Notes: a model not told the origin generated them from the letters alone. DNA of 64,000 nt from Prorocentrum cordatum (GCA_963575745.1 CAUYUJ010014550.1:323162-387161), one strand, 5' to 3'. Shown: positions 1-11,191, numbered from the stretch's first letter. Translations and numbers: made by a program.

Positions 1-257
1 GGGGGAAGACAAGAGCCCAGAAAAGATAGGAAAACATGGGGAATGCTTTTGTTTGTGTTTTTTTCTTTGTGTGTCCCTGGGCCCCGTCACATTTGAAGCT
101 CCAGGAACATGAATGGTGGGGAAGTCTCATGCGAAACGCCCAACTCACCCTGCCGACACGTTTCAGGGTGCGACAGGGAGGAGTTGCGTATAGGGAAGAG
201 GGGTGGAGGACGAGGGCTAGAATTCGGAGGCGAGCGATGGGGGGTAAATGAGAAGGA

Positions 258-400
258 GAAGGCCTTCTCAGAAGGCGGCCAGACTTCTCAGAATCCTCTG
301 GCCTTCTGAGAAGTGTTGTGTGTCTTCGGGAAAGGCGTAGAAAGCTTCTCGGAAGGCCGGGGCCTTCGGAGATTTCTGAGAAGGCCTTCTCCTTCTCGCT
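258..400. repeat. Inverted CTTCTCAGAAGG repeats
   Basis: CCTTCTCAGAAGG and its complement recur about six times in 140 bases in alternating orientation, so the stretch can fold into several short hairpins. No coding sequence is supported. The first 250 bases show nothing recognisable. Confidence 0.6.
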
Positions 401-514
401 TCCCCCCCCCGCTCGCCGCCGAAGACTGGAGAGGCGGGAGTTGGAAGAGGAGAAGGCTGCATGGGGGGCCAAGGAGGGCCGCCCCCTCCACCGGCACTCC
501 TGCCGTCTTGGACC

Positions 515-760
515 CCTGCATACATCGTTTCGATTCCTCCGATTCGATCCGATTCGATTTCGATGGGTTCCGATTCCGATTCGAGTCGACTTGGGATTCC
601 GCTGTGGATTCCGAATTCTTATTGGAGGCATACTGGCCTGCCGATGTCCGCCGATTCGACTTCTCCCATCTCGGCTGCCGATTTCCGCCGATCCGATTCA
701 TGTCCATCGCCGATTTGACTTCTCGATTCGATTCGGGGCTCTTCTGCGTTAATGTTTCTT
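515..760. repeat. Degenerate GATTCGATTCC repeat, copy 1
   Basis: Loose tandem copies of a GATTCGATTCCGATT-like word. A related stretch lies at 13,190-13,400, also next to a copy of the same MITE family, so the block is probably part of a dispersed repeat. The open frames across it are low complexity and are not called as genes. Confidence 0.55.
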
Positions 761-971
761 GATCTGACCGCGGCTTTTTTTTCCTCCTTCGCAGAACAGG
801 GAACATGCCGAGTTTCTGCTTGGGTGGAGGGCAAAGGGTGAAATATGGAATGCCGTTCCGATGGATTTCCGAGGTTGTGCAGAAGCCCATGGGGATTTCA
901 CCCTGAGCCCTCCACCCTGAGAAAATTCTCAGACATACTGAACCTAGACCGACACCGATTCGATCCTGGGC

Positions 972-1162
972 TTAAGTCGGGCGTGTCCCCCTACAGGGGG
1001 ATTTTCGATGAAAGCTAAACAATAACCCAAGCATTGTCAAACAAAACTACAGGAATAGTTTGGGGACTATTTTTGTCACTGTTTTTTTACCTTTTTGGGG
1101 CATTCTTGGGGTATTTTTTGCTTCGTCGCAAATCCCCCTGTAGGGGGACAGGTCCGATTTAA
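972..1162. mobile_element. MITE family A, copy 1 (about 40-bp inverted ends)
   Basis: The left end reads TTAAGTCGGGCGTGTCCCCC and the right end is its near-perfect inverted complement, ending CCGATTTAA. Each arm also contains its own palindrome, TCCCCCTGTAGGGGGA. The 191-bp body is T-rich and non-coding. A near-identical 33-base sequence, starting around 940 and again around 1,160, flanks the element directly. A second copy lies at 13,007-13,161. This is a non-autonomous element; the transposase family is unknown. Confidence 0.75.
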
Positions 1163-1377
1163 ACCTAGACCGACACCGATGCGATCCTGGGCTCGCCTGC
1201 CCCTGTATCCGCAGGCCGCTGTGCACGCTGCCCGGGCCGGCGGCGCGGACGTCCGCCCCCCCGCGGGGAGGGTTGGGGGGCGCCCCGCGGGGCGGCGCTG
1301 TGGTCGCTGCCGTGCTGGCCGCCAGAGGTTGGGACGGGCCCGATCTCCACCACCACAGCCATACGTAGGTAGGAGAG

Positions 1378-1428
1378 GGAGGAGGAGGAGGAGGAGGAGG
1401 AGGAGGAGGAGGAGGAGGAGGAGGAGGA
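1378..1428. repeat. (GGA)n microsatellite
   Basis: An almost pure GGA run, followed to 1,500 by a less regular GGA/ACATAT stretch. The serine-, proline- or glutamate-rich frames across it are products of the repeat. Confidence 0.95.
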
Positions 1429-1552
1429 GTACATATGAGGACATAGGAGGAGGATGAGGAGGAGGAGGAGGAAGAGGAGGAGGACATAGGAGGAGGCCCA
1501 ATCTCTACCACCACAGCCATATGTAGGGGAACCAAAGGTGACATACACATAA

Positions 1553-1675
1553 GAACTCGGAGGTCCGCGCGGGCTTCTTGGATCGGCGCTGGAGGCGCCG
1601 CCCCTGGCGCGCTCCGCGCGCCAGGGAGGGGGGTCCAGCGCGGATCCGAGAAATCCGCGCGGACCTCGAGTTCCT
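1553..1675. mobile_element. Foldback element family B, copy 1
   Basis: The left arm GGAGGTCCGCGCGGGCTTC pairs with the right arm GAAATCCGCGCGGACCTC around a GC-rich core that contains GCGCGCCAGGGAGGGGGGTC. The same core and arms recur at 2,619-2,757, 24,908-25,024 and 34,440-34,580. It is a roughly 120-bp non-coding foldback element lying between two GGA tracts. Confidence 0.7.
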
Positions 1676-1712
1676 TCTGTTTATGTCACTTGTTGTTCCC
1701 CTACATATGTAG

Positions 1713-1776
1713 GTAGGAGAGGGAGGAGGAGGAGGAGGAGGAGGAGGAGGAGGAGGAGGAGGAGGAGGAGGAGGAG
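1713..1776. repeat. (GGA)n microsatellite
   Basis: A GGA run preceded by the same TAGGTAGGAGAGG lead-in as the tract at 1,378, so the two tracts are paralogous and not independent expansions. Confidence 0.95.
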
Positions 1777-1949
1777 GACCTCCTCGTCCTCCCGTCTCCC
1801 CCGTCCTGCACATGGCAGTGGTGGTGGAGCATCGGCCCATCAGGTTGAGGACTTCAGAGGAGGAAAAGGTACCCATGCGGCTAGCATTCGCCCTTTTTCT
1901 AGTTTTATTCGGCCTCCTGGGATCTAGGCCTCCTAGATGGGGTCGGAGT

Positions 1950-2140
1950 AGATGGGGTCGGAGGATCGCGCCGCATCGCAGATGCATCGGCGATGCGGCC
2001 CGATGTGGGGCTCAACTTCTTCCACGCTGGCGGCGCCGATGCACCGCCGATGTCGCTGGTGCATCGCCGGTGCATCACCGATGCATCGCCGACGCATCGC
2101 CACTGTATCGGCGATGCGGCGCGATCCTCCGACCCCATCT
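1950..2140. mobile_element. MITE family E, perfect 30-bp terminal inverted repeats
   Basis: Positions 1,950-1,979 are exactly the inverted complement of 2,111-2,140, starting AGATGGGGTCGGAGG. The interior consists of short GCATCGCCGAT-like words in both orientations. It is non-coding. Perfect 30/30 ends suggest recent activity or a young hairpin. No convincing target duplication was seen. Confidence 0.75.
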
Positions 2141-2320
2141 GTTCCGAAGCAGTGTGGGAGGCCTCTGTGGGAGGCCCTCGTGGCCACCGCTGGGTTCGCC
2201 TCGAAATCCTGGTCAGGTCGTACCCCCTGGAGAGGTCCAGGGAGTGGCGGTAGCTGACCCTGTTGGTTTCCCCACGTGCCGGCCGTCACTGGTTGAGGAG
2301 GGATGCGAGATGTGTCGTCT

Positions 2321-2527
2321 GGACGCCCGAAATGGGTACGGAAAGAGTGAGTACAATGCCCAACAGCAGTTCCTGTTCATTGTGAACAGGACTCGCTGTC
2401 CGCGCCGCCGCGGCCTGTGTTCGTTTGAGACGGAAGGCCGCCTGCCCAACAGCGGCCGCTGTTGGATTGGGACAACATTTGCTGTTGGGCATTGCGCCCA
2501 TTCTTTCCGTGCCCATTTCGGGCGTCC
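2321..2527. mobile_element. MITE family C, copy 1
   Basis: Ends GGACGCCCGAAATGGG and CCCATTTCGGGCGTCC are inverted repeats that extend about 46 bases inward to the CTGTTGGGCATTG word. The centre has a second GCCGCGGC-type palindrome. A copy lacking its right end lies at 10,991-11,166 and a lone right end at 12,701-12,732. Non-coding. Confidence 0.75.
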
Positions 2528-2618
2528 AAATGTCGGAGGGATACGTGGTCGTGGCACGTGGTAGTGATAACTTTGATAACCAATCTCGGAGAAGAAAAAA
2601 CGGCATAAGCATAAACCG

Positions 2619-2757
2619 TTGGCGCTTCGCGCAGATCTATTGGAGCCGCGCTGGGGCCCCCCGGCGGCGCCACCGGCGCCGCCCCTGGCGCGCTGCGCGC
2701 TCCGGGGAGGGGGGGGGGTCCTGGTCCGGGTCCAAGAAGTCCGCGCGGAGCGCCAGA
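2619..2757. mobile_element. Foldback element family B, copy 2
   Basis: Left arm TTGGCGCTTCGCGCAGATC pairs imperfectly with a right arm ending TCCGCGCGGAGCGCCAG. The core carries CCCCTGGCGCGCTGCGCGC and a G-rich run, as in the other three copies. Confidence 0.65.
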
Positions 2758-2759
2758 AG

Positions 2760-3648
2760 CTGATGTCTATGCCGTTTCGTCTTCTTCCAGCCGTGTCACG
2801 TGGCAGCGGTAACGAGTCGTGCCCACGGGTGAACAGTTTGGCGTTATGATTCGTTCACTGAGCGTGCGCAGTGCGCACTAAGGTTCGCTATCATAACGGC
2901 CATCAGACAGGCACGCCCTTGCCAGGGACTTGGGAGGATCAGTCGTCAGGTCGACCGATCTGTCTGGACCCCTGTGGACACTACCCAGGCGCCTCACCTG
3001 GCACCGATCTCATGGGTCTTGAGTCCACCTGATGCTCTTTCGTCTGTATGCCCCGCCGTCTCATCCTCTTTCCACCTCTTTCCTCACCCCTCGCGTATTT
3101 CTTCCCTTCTCCCCGCTTCCATCTATTCGTTCTTTGCCCCAAGAAGTTATGTCACATTTCTCCAGGAGGTGCGAGGATGCTGAGTAGGTGTGAGGAGGAC
3201 CTGCCAAGTATGTACTCGATGAAAAGGCGCCATGTCCCATAAACAACGTCGGTCCGATGCGGCTGTTTTGAAGGTGATAGTTTTTGCTGTTGGCCTGCCT
3301 AGAGTAAGCCGGTGTATGATCTCATCGGTTGGTCACATGTGTCCGTGCAAACCAACAGCCCAATGATCATCCGAAGTGCAGCCACGAGGCGACGGCAGGA
3401 CATGGGTGGGGGCATGCTGCACGCATGATGGCGGTCATGCGTAATGATGCTTGAAGTGAGCTTCCACCTTCAATGTGCGTTCGTACGGCCGGCAGGCAAA
3501 CAATGGTGTGAACGTAGTGTGTGTATGCGATGTTCCATATCAGTTTTCTATTATTAGTCGAGCGTTTTTCCTGACACGGTCGAGACAATGAGTGCGTAGG
3601 CCGTCTTGGTGGGATCTTCGGTTACGATGTGTTGTTCTGTGAGAGGTT
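2760..3648. other. No gene recognised
   Basis: This stretch has lower GC than its neighbours. Short open frames on both strands (for example about 2,974-3,183) show no recognisable domain. No repeat family is evident. Confidence 0.5.
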
Positions 3649-5258
3649 GTGCAAGCACAGCACGAGTTCATTGCGGCGTGCGCAAACGGGGCTGATTTTC
3701 TAAGAAGGCAGGTATTTGTTAGAAGGGACGGGTCGCTTCCGAGATGGCTCTTCGATTGTGGGGTGGCACCTATGCGGCCCAAGAGACCGCCCGCTTCATT
3801 CATCACGAGTGTCTTCGTACAGCGCAGCACCGAAGAACACCTGGCGAGCGGTAAGCTCACCGTTTCCACCATCGACTCCAGTCAAGGTGGCGAAGCCGAC
3901 CTGGTTATCTACCTGACCACCAGGTCCAACAGGTAGCACGACCGGGGGTTCATGGACAACGCCAACAAGGTTAACGTGGCGATCACCCGCGCCACACGCA
4001 ACGTGGTCATTATCGGAGACGGAAGGATGTTCGGCACCGCCACAGGGTCATGTCTACGAGAGCTGTCGGAGTTCGGTAGATCCGCCAAGCTCTCGGTCCG
4101 CTTCACGCACTCGGAACACATGGGCAGGAGATGGACGTTGGCAGTCGAGGAGGGGTTTGACCCCATCAATGACCTCACCACATGGATCCCAGAGGCCCCC
4201 TCCCACACCGGAGATGACGTTATCAAGGGGCTCGACAGCACCATCGTGACAACCCGGGCCTCCATGGAGAAAAACTTCGCAGACCGAATTGCAGCGCCGT
4301 TCGGCCCAGAGGTCTCATGGGAAAGCTGGGTGAGGCCATTGCAAGCAGTCTGCAGAAGCTTGTCGAGGACCCAGCTATGGGGGTCATCCTATACACAGTG
4401 TCGGGACTACACCCCCACCAATGGTCCATGGGCGCCACCCCGAGGTAGCCCGGCAGGTTCGATCGGAAGGCATGGAGCCACCTCGGGTATTGCACGGACG
4501 TCGGGTTGGGGATCGACGCCAGCAACCTTGTCTACAACCTGACGTGTGCGGCACTGGTCTGGTTCCTCGGGCTCGGCACCCCCTGGGCCACCTCGCGCCT
4601 TAAAGTGCCCTTGGCCTCGCTCCCCCCCCTACCGTTCGTTGGGGGAGTCAGCCACCGCCCCCAGCGTACCTGCCGGTGCACCCCCGAGGACGTGCTACAC
4701 CAACTCCCAGAGGCTTGGAGCCAAGATACTGGGAAAAATGCAAGCGGCACCGGGTGCACCCAGGGATGCAGCGCCTCCAGGCGCTGCTCCGCCCAGGCCA
4801 AGATGACTCGGCGCTTAGGCGCTCCCTATTGAGCAGCGACGGGCTCCCTTTAGACACCCCCTCGCTCAGGGTCTTCCTGGTAGTGATGATGCTCCAGCAG
4901 CGTGAGCCCCGAGCAACGCTCTGGCCATTCCCGCACCCCGTGGCCACGGGGAACATCATCGAAGCAGCCATGGGCCTCTGCCTCCCCTGGCAGGACGCCC
5001 ACAAGGAATACAGGGCTCAGTTTGCTGCGGCCTGGGGCTTCGACTGAAGTGCCTTCGCATCCCTCCACGGGAAAATGGAGGACGCTATCAGGCACATCGG
5101 CACGCCCGCCACCTTCGCTCACCACCACGCGGTTGCGACCACCCATGGTTGCCCCGAAACGTGGTCAGGGACGTTGGAACACAAGTTTACCCTGGAAGCC
5201 CCCATGCGGGTATTGGAAGCTATCGTCAAACCGGCTGACATCAAGTCCCCGGGCTAGG
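3649..5258 (+). pseudogene. SF1 (Upf1-like) helicase C-terminal relic
   Basis: The first 130 codons match the second RecA-like domain of superfamily 1 helicases. TIDSSQGGEADLVIY is motif V and NVAITRATRNVVIIGD is motif VI with its arginine finger. An in-frame TAG at 3,934-3,936, just after the RSN of motif V, lies between them; the frame resumes without a shift. Past about 4,317 the coding signal moves to another frame (it contains GIDASNLVYNLTCAAL and a TAG near 4,447). After about 4,676 it moves to a third frame, which reads through a TGA at 5,045-5,047 to 5,258. The upstream ATPase half with motifs I to IV is missing. Such helicases unwind RNA or DNA; whether this was a host gene or a transposon passenger is unknown. 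Several separate lesions favour a pseudogene. Confidence 0.65.
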
Positions 5259-5312
5259 GGGGCTGCTCCATTTGCACACTGCACAAGGAGCTAGCTGGGA
5301 CCGAGGCTGGGC

Positions 5313-7112
5313 TTGGCCGCCCAGACACAATGGCAGACGCTCAATACATCGGCGGAGGGATTGCCATGTCCAACAAGCGCCTGGACGAGGACTTCCCCGC
5401 GCCCCCGGCTCCCGGCACGGCGCCCATCCCCCCCGCCGCCAGCGACGGCAGGTTCCTCAAAAGGCAGCAGGGCGGCAGCTGCGACTGTGACGGGCGCGCT
5501 AACGCGGGGCCCCAAGGCACAGCGGGCACCTGGGAGGACGACGACACGAGAGAACTACTCGCACAGAACCGCTCCCAAACCTACATACAGGGCCGAAGCT
5601 GCAGGTGGCTACGCGAACAGCGTTGGATCAAGTCGCTCGAGAAGAAAGGCATCGAGGCCCCCCCGGCCGGAAGCAAAGACCTCTGCGCCAAGAGATCGCT
5701 ACAGCAGCGCCTTCAGGAGCACAAGCGCAGACTGGGCGACGCTCGCTTTCGAAGGAAAGCTCGCGCCCCCCCCCCCTGGACTGGCTGCCAACCGGGCGCA
5801 GACTGCCGAACACCGCGTCGCCCCCCACTTGCCTGGGCGATCTCGCCGCGCGCACTCCGCCCGCCTTTCAGCCGCAGAAGGTCGGCACCACTCCCCCAGC
5901 TCACAAGCTATCGGACGGCGGGTTCGGGCCAGACGCGCACCGCGCGAGCACCTACACCGCCATGTGCGACGCGTGCCCCCCAGGGTCGCCACTGCTCGTG
6001 CGCGCGGCTGGCAGCATCGCGCTCGGCTGCTTCACGTGGCGCCCGGAACCTGGGGCACCGCGCAACGAGCAGACAGGGCTCCCGCCATGGGGCGCGATGC
6101 CCACTCTTTGGACACAGCAGCAATGGGATGCAGGTTGGGCCATGCAGGAGATGCCTCATACACATCTGGAATGTGGCACCCGGTGCCCTCGACCGCATGT
6201 TGGACCTGCACTCCACCGCAGCCCCCCCCCCCCCCCGCCCCTGCTAAGCGCGCAGCAACGGCAGAAATGCAAGAGGATATCTACGACATCAGCGCCCACC
6301 TCCCCCCTATCAGGAGTCAATACAGCGGCGAAGGGCGCCGATTCAAGGCCATCGGCCCCAGCGGGCGAGCCCACCTCCAACGACATGGGGCTCAGCAGTC
6401 AAGCGGGACAAGCCGGCGAGGCCAACTGGGCCCGCCGTGACAGCAAGCCCGCGTTCCCCTACTCGGACCCACCAGCGTGCCCCTACCTGCCAACCCTTTC
6501 CACCTATCGGCTCGCCGGGGTGGGGTCCGACGGCCCCGCCCACGCTCGGGTGAAGCACCTACTTGAGTGGAATCACGCGGTCCACCGTTGCTGGGCCGAC
6601 TTCGGACAGCAGCGCGGCGAGGGCGTCCCAGGTGACAAAACCGACGAGACGTCCTGGCCCACGGCGCGCCTGCTCCCCTTCCTGGGAATGATCTACGGGG
6701 ACAAGATCCCGGCGGACGGCCACCCCCCACGCATCCCGTGGGACGGACAGCGGGCTGCAGCGGCCAGAGTGGCATCCCACCTAACGGGTAGGAGTGAGAA
6801 ATACCGGGGGGAATGGGGCCGCTACGCTGCGGGCCTTGCTGAGCAGAGAGGGCAACGCCTCTTCCGAGAATTATGCTGGCGTTCCTTGCGGAGATTGACC
6901 CCAGCGCGCTGGCCTGGGGGACCATCGCCTTCCTTTCCACCCGTGACCCGCGCGAGATAGCCGCAGGCACCTCAGCTGGGGCAAAGTCTCCAGCAGCCAC
7001 CTGGCTCAACAGGGACGTTGGCGCCGACGCCCCCCCCCCCTCAGTGGACAACCGCGGAGGCGTGCAGGAGGACCCCCCCTTTCCCGTGCTACCAGAGCGC
7101 CCCTCAGGCTGA
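5313..7112 (+). pseudogene. Decayed coding relic, function unknown
   Basis: Long open frames run from 5,313 to 6,960 and from 6,873 to 7,112. The most protein-like part is about 6,490-6,960, with stretches such as YRLAGVGSDGPAHARVKHLL and LPFLGMIYGDKIPADGHP, and 6,873-7,040, with MLAFLAEIDPSALAWGTIAF. The signal changes frame at least twice, and the start in particular is low complexity. It follows the helicase relic within 60 bases, in the same direction, and may be more of the same decayed gene or element. No family is recognised. Confidence 0.35.
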
Positions 7113-7119
7113 ACGGGCA

Positions 7120-8229
7120 ACTCCTACTGGGCAGGCGCGCAAGAACGAGGGTGAATCAGATGGGGTCGACTGGGGTGAGGAAGTAGACATGAAGAGTGAG
7201 TCTGACACCCTCAAGGAGTCGAGCTCGCATTCCAGCCCAACCCCCACTGCTGGCGACCGAGATGAAGAAATCCATGACCCCCTCAGGATCTGGTCGGCGC
7301 CACCCGACAGGGCCACCTCAGAGGCCTGGCCACCCTACGAGCAGGCCGTCTCTAGGGGCGCTGCCCGCGCCGCCAGGGGCACGCCGGGCGACCGGCGAAG
7401 AGGGGGCAACCCAGCTGGGGCCATCGACGACGCCAGGGGCGACAGGTCCCTCAGGCGCGCGATCGGCCGCAGAGGCCGCCAGCGACCCGCGTGGGAGGGC
7501 ACCAGGGGCGGGGGTCGCCGCGCCGCCAAGTCCCCAAGGGGCGACACAGCCCGGCCACGCATATTCCAGGCACCCTGGAGGGACGAGAAACGGACGCACC
7601 CCGAGGCAATCCGAGCGACCCCACGGGGGGCGCCCCCATGTACATGCGCCCCATCGACGAAGCTGACGCTACGAAGGACGAGCCGATACAGGAGAAGATA
7701 TAACACGCCTGCAGAAGACGCTGGGAGGTGCGTTCAACGGGGTCTGGGTCGCATGGGCGAGGGGGGCGGCCGCGAGGCAGGGAACCATCAGGAATGAAAA
7801 GAACGACCCCGAGCTGAACTCCGCACAGCTGTGCAACGATGTTCTCCAGGCATGGGGCAACGCATGGTATGGCGCATGCAAGATGGACAGAGACCTGGGG
7901 CTCAAAGTCGACTGGCCGACGGTCAAGGACAGGCATACCAGGCTCCTGCCTCGCGAGCCCAGACCCCGCACGCAGCGCGGGGCCGGCAGCGCCAGCGGCC
8001 CCGCCCCATGGGCCAAGGAGGGCAAGGGGGCGACAGAGGCGTCCTCGCAGGAGCAATGGACTGGTGCATCCGGCTCCGCCTGCCCGTGGCATGGATGGCA
8101 GGGGTGGGTTTCCTGGGGCCAGCAGAGCACACCGTGGACAGATTCCGATTGGAAAACGAAAGGCAAACGCTACTCCCCCAGGGGAGAGGGCCCATGCACC
8201 GACAAGCGCGCACGATGGTGGGATTGACT
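7120..8229 (+). pseudogene. Hydrophilic coding relic ending in a W/G-rich tail
   Basis: Frames overlap and switch. An acidic stretch lies near 7,140-7,300 (KNEGESDGVDWGEEVDMKSE), and the segment near 7,640-7,700 ends DEADATKDEPIQEKI. The following frame starts near 7,688 and runs uninterrupted through NDPELNSAQLCNDVLQAWG to a TGA at 8,227-8,229. The tail alternates tryptophan, glycine, serine and charged residues. It looks like the C-terminal end of a disordered or Gag-like protein. At least one single-base shift near 7,690 breaks it. No domain is recognised. Confidence 0.35.
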
Positions 8230-9239
8230 TGACCAGCGCGCCCAGGGCTTGCAGGGATTGGCCCGCCAATGGGGCGGCCCCTGCCCCCCCTCCTCGGCGA
8301 CGGCGACGCCCCCCAGGCGTTTGTCGCCCTCCCTCGCCGAGGACAGTTTCACCCTGCAGCGCCCGGCCTTGGCCGCAATGCCCTGGGCAGCTCCCGCCGG
8401 GGCGGGGGTGGCCCAACATCCCACCCAAGGCGCTGCGTAGCTAGACAGCCCACACTGGATGCGTGGACCTTGCCTGACCACCTCGCCCCCCCCCTGCAGC
8501 TGGTGGGGGTGAGCCCGCAGGCCCCGCCGGCCCATGGCCAACAGCCGCCCTCTCCGACGGCTGACTGCTCAAATGAGGACTGGGGGCGGACGCAGACGCC
8601 TCCCCGGGCTCCGCGCCCTTTGCTGTCTCTCGACAGCCAGTATTTTCGGCCGGGGGCGGTTGATTGGAATGGTCCTCCCCCTGCGCACCTCTCTGCTGGC
8701 GGCGGGCCGCGCGCAGCCCACGCTACCCCCCCCCCCCCCCCCTATAGTCCTCAGCCCTGTGCGAGCTGCTTATATGATACACGTCCTGTTCCGTCGCCGC
8801 TGGTGGCTGCGCCCTCCGCGATGATGGCACCCCAGAGGGGAATCGCGTGGGGGTAGCGAATGGGCACCCTAGAGAGGGCCATGAGGTGGCTAATCGGCCC
8901 ACTGATGCGGATAGCGCTGTCCACCCACCATGGGGACAGGCGCCGGTGCCACACCTCGCATTGGCGGGTCTCTCCCCCGAGAGGCCACCAGATGACAAAG
9001 GAAGTGGCGACCTCAGTTATGTGGCCGTGCGGCTGTTGGCCGCACCTCTCTTCTCCTCTGTCAACCAAATGTGAATGCGGCTTTTGGCTGCGCCTCCCCT
9101 CCTCCTCTTTCTCCTCATCGACACATGTGCACTTTGCGGCTGTTGGCTGCCCCCCCTTTTCAGATTCAGCTTTTGCTGCGTTCCAGCGCTCCATAAGGTG
9201 GTCGCGGCAGCTGTGAGTCTCGGCGAAAATCGCGGCCGG
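8230..9239. other. No gene recognised; poly-C tract at about 8,725-8,742
   Basis: GC-rich sequence with an uninterrupted C run. From 9,020 to 9,160 there are three copies of a GCGGCTGTTGGCTGC-like word. Open frames here are short and low complexity. Confidence 0.5.
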
Positions 9240-10060
9240 TACCTTGAGCCAGCATGTCCTCTCTCATCGTGGCAGCCCCGACCAGTTACTGGCTTCGGAC
9301 GCGATGACGGCACGCCGGCCCCCCCCTGGCAGCAGTGCGTTCCGGAGTGAGTGCTCTGTTCGTACTCGCCGCGTCAGTTTCGGGTATGACTACCCAGTGC
9401 CTATGTGCGGGTCGCGGCTGCAGCGCTCCTCGGCAACCTTCTGCCGTTTCCCGCTTGGCGGCAGGACGGGTGCGTGGGCCTGCGTGTCCGCCTCCATCGT
9501 TGCTCCCTGGCCTGCGACTGGTTTCGGAGGCTATGGCTGGCGTACCTGCCCCACCATGGGCAATGAGTGGATCGTCGAGTGAGGGTTCTGAAGGTCCCCG
9601 CTCTTTTTTCTGCCGCCCCCGCGTACGGCGGTGGTGCCGTGCGCTGAGCGGTGCAGCCTTCAGCGTGTCGCTTCGGTACTACCTGCCTGTTCGGCTCGTT
9701 TGGCAGAGCGGACTGGCGCCGACAGTGCGACTCCCGCTGCGTACCCCAGCCGACCCCGCGTACGGCGGTGTTAGAACCTCGCACTGTGTGGTTCTGCCTT
9801 CAGCGTGTCCCCACCTGTTGGCCGGCATCTGGTTTCGGCGCGATGGCTGACGCACCGGCCCCACCATGGGCAGCGGTGTGGATCGTGGAGTGAGAGCTCT
9901 GTAGGTCCCTGCCCTGTCTTTGCCTATCCCGCACACGGCGGTGGTACCTCGCGCTGAGTGGTTCAGCCTTCAGCGTGTCGCTTTGGCCCTACCTGTCTAA
10001 TCGGATAGGCCGGCTGCGCGGACTGGCGCCGACAGGGCGACTCTTCCGCAGCGTTTAATC
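9240..10060. repeat. Roughly 310-bp degenerate tandem repeat
   Basis: Anchor words recur in order: GATGGCTGACGCACCGGCC-like, CACCATGGGCA, GTGGATCGTSGAGTGAG (9,566 and 9,878) and TTCAGCCTTCAGCGTGTCGC. The spacing of the GTGGATCGT anchors is 312 bases. Two full units and part of a third are present. Frames are not conserved between units, so this is probably non-coding. Confidence 0.65.
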
Positions 10061-10440
10061 GAGCAGTTTGCTTACTGCATGTGCATACTCGCGTTCTGCG
10101 GGTTTGGCACTGAAGGTGCCTTGCCTGTTGTAGCTAATTAGCTTCGCCTGCTGGCCCAGACGACGCCTACCGCTCCCTGTCCGCCGCCTTGGAGCCGCCG
10201 ACCAAAAAAAATATCCCCACCAGTACTACCGCAGACCAAGAAGTGCCCCCACCAGTGACCAGTCCATTCAGAAACGCTGCCACGAAGCGCCGAGCTTCTC
10301 TGGGCCCTCGTGTGGTCCCCGTGGGGCTCGCCCGGGGGCCCTCCTGGGGCCCCCTTGGGGCTCGTTTGGGTGGCCTTGGGGCCCTCTCGGGCCACGGAGG
10401 GCCTCTTGAGGCCACCCTAGGGGCCACGAGGGGTGGGGGG
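10061..10440. other. No gene recognised
   Basis: GC-rich unique sequence. The last 150 bases contain GGCCCTC/GGGGCTCG words of the dispersed low-complexity type. No supported coding sequence. Confidence 0.4.
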
Positions 10441-10442
10441 GT

Positions 10443-10618
10443 CCTCTCCTCCTCCTCCTCCTCCTCCTCCTCCTCCTCCTCCTCCTCCTCCTCTCCTCCT
10501 CCTCCTCCTCCTCCTCTCCTCTTCCTCCTCCTCCTCCTCCTCCTCCTCCTCCTCCTCCTGCTCCTCTTCCTCCTCCTCCTCCTCCTCCTCCTCCTCCTCC
10601 TCCTCTTTTCCCTCCTCC
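10443..10618. repeat. (CTC)n microsatellite, about 175 bp
   Basis: CTC runs with rare TCT and TGC interruptions. The serine-, leucine- and proline-rich frames on one strand and glutamate- or arginine-rich frames on the other come from the repeat. Confidence 0.95.
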
Positions 10619-10631
10619 TGTTCCTTCTCGC

Positions 10632-10652
10632 CCGTAGCCACTCTGGCTCGAG
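10632..10652 (+). other. Spliced-leader-like (DinoSL) relic, candidate
   Basis: CCGTAGCCACTCTGGCTCGA and the following G match the 3' 21 bases of the conserved dinoflagellate spliced leader at 18 positions; all three differences are transitions. Spliced-leader relics are expected where trans-spliced mRNAs were reverse transcribed back into the genome. No recognisable retrogene follows, so this could be chance. Confidence 0.35.
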
Positions 10653-10990
10653 ACGGGACCCCCCCCCTTCCCGGCACCCGAGGTTCGAGGCCGAGGCGGG
10701 CCCCCCCCTCACGAGCTTTCAAAGCCGTCCATTGGGCCGTCTTCGGGCGTTTCTGGGCGCTCCCGGGCACTCGCGGGGCCGCCCGGAGGCCCCCCTGGGC
10801 CGTCACGGGGGCCACCTCGGCGCCTCGGGAGGCCATCGGGCGCGACACGGCGAGAGCGCAGACCTCACTGATGCGGTCCATGCATTCTCGGGGTGATCCG
10901 TGGGAGGCTCCGAGCATGCGGTTAGCGCCGCCACCTGGCCCTCCTGAAAGTATGTCGGAAGCGATCCCGTAGCATCTTCGGCTATTACCT

Positions 10991-11166
10991 GGACGCCCGA
11001 AACGGGCACAGAAAGAATGGGCACAATGCCCAGCAGCACTTCCTGCTCATTTTCAACAGGACTCGCTGTCCACGCCGCCGCGGCCTGTGTGCATTCGAGA
11101 CAGAAGGCCGCCTACCCAACAGCGCCGCTGTTGGTTTTGGGACAGCACTTGTTGTTGGGCATTGTC
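10991..11166. mobile_element. MITE family C, copy 2 (right end missing)
   Basis: It starts GGACGCCCGAAACGGGCAC and follows copy 1 through the CGCCGCGGCCTGTGT centre to TTGTTGGGCATTGTC, where it stops short of the terminal arm. A TTTG microsatellite begins about 30 bases later. Confidence 0.7.
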
Positions 11167-11191
11167 AGAGTGAGGGGGCCGAACGGGATTA

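Noticed and set aside
10443-10618. Poly-serine/leucine/proline or poly-glutamate proteins over CTC/GGA tracts here and at 1,378, 12,215, 22,376, 26,722 and 34,065
   Set aside because: They are translations of microsatellites with no flanking coding signal.
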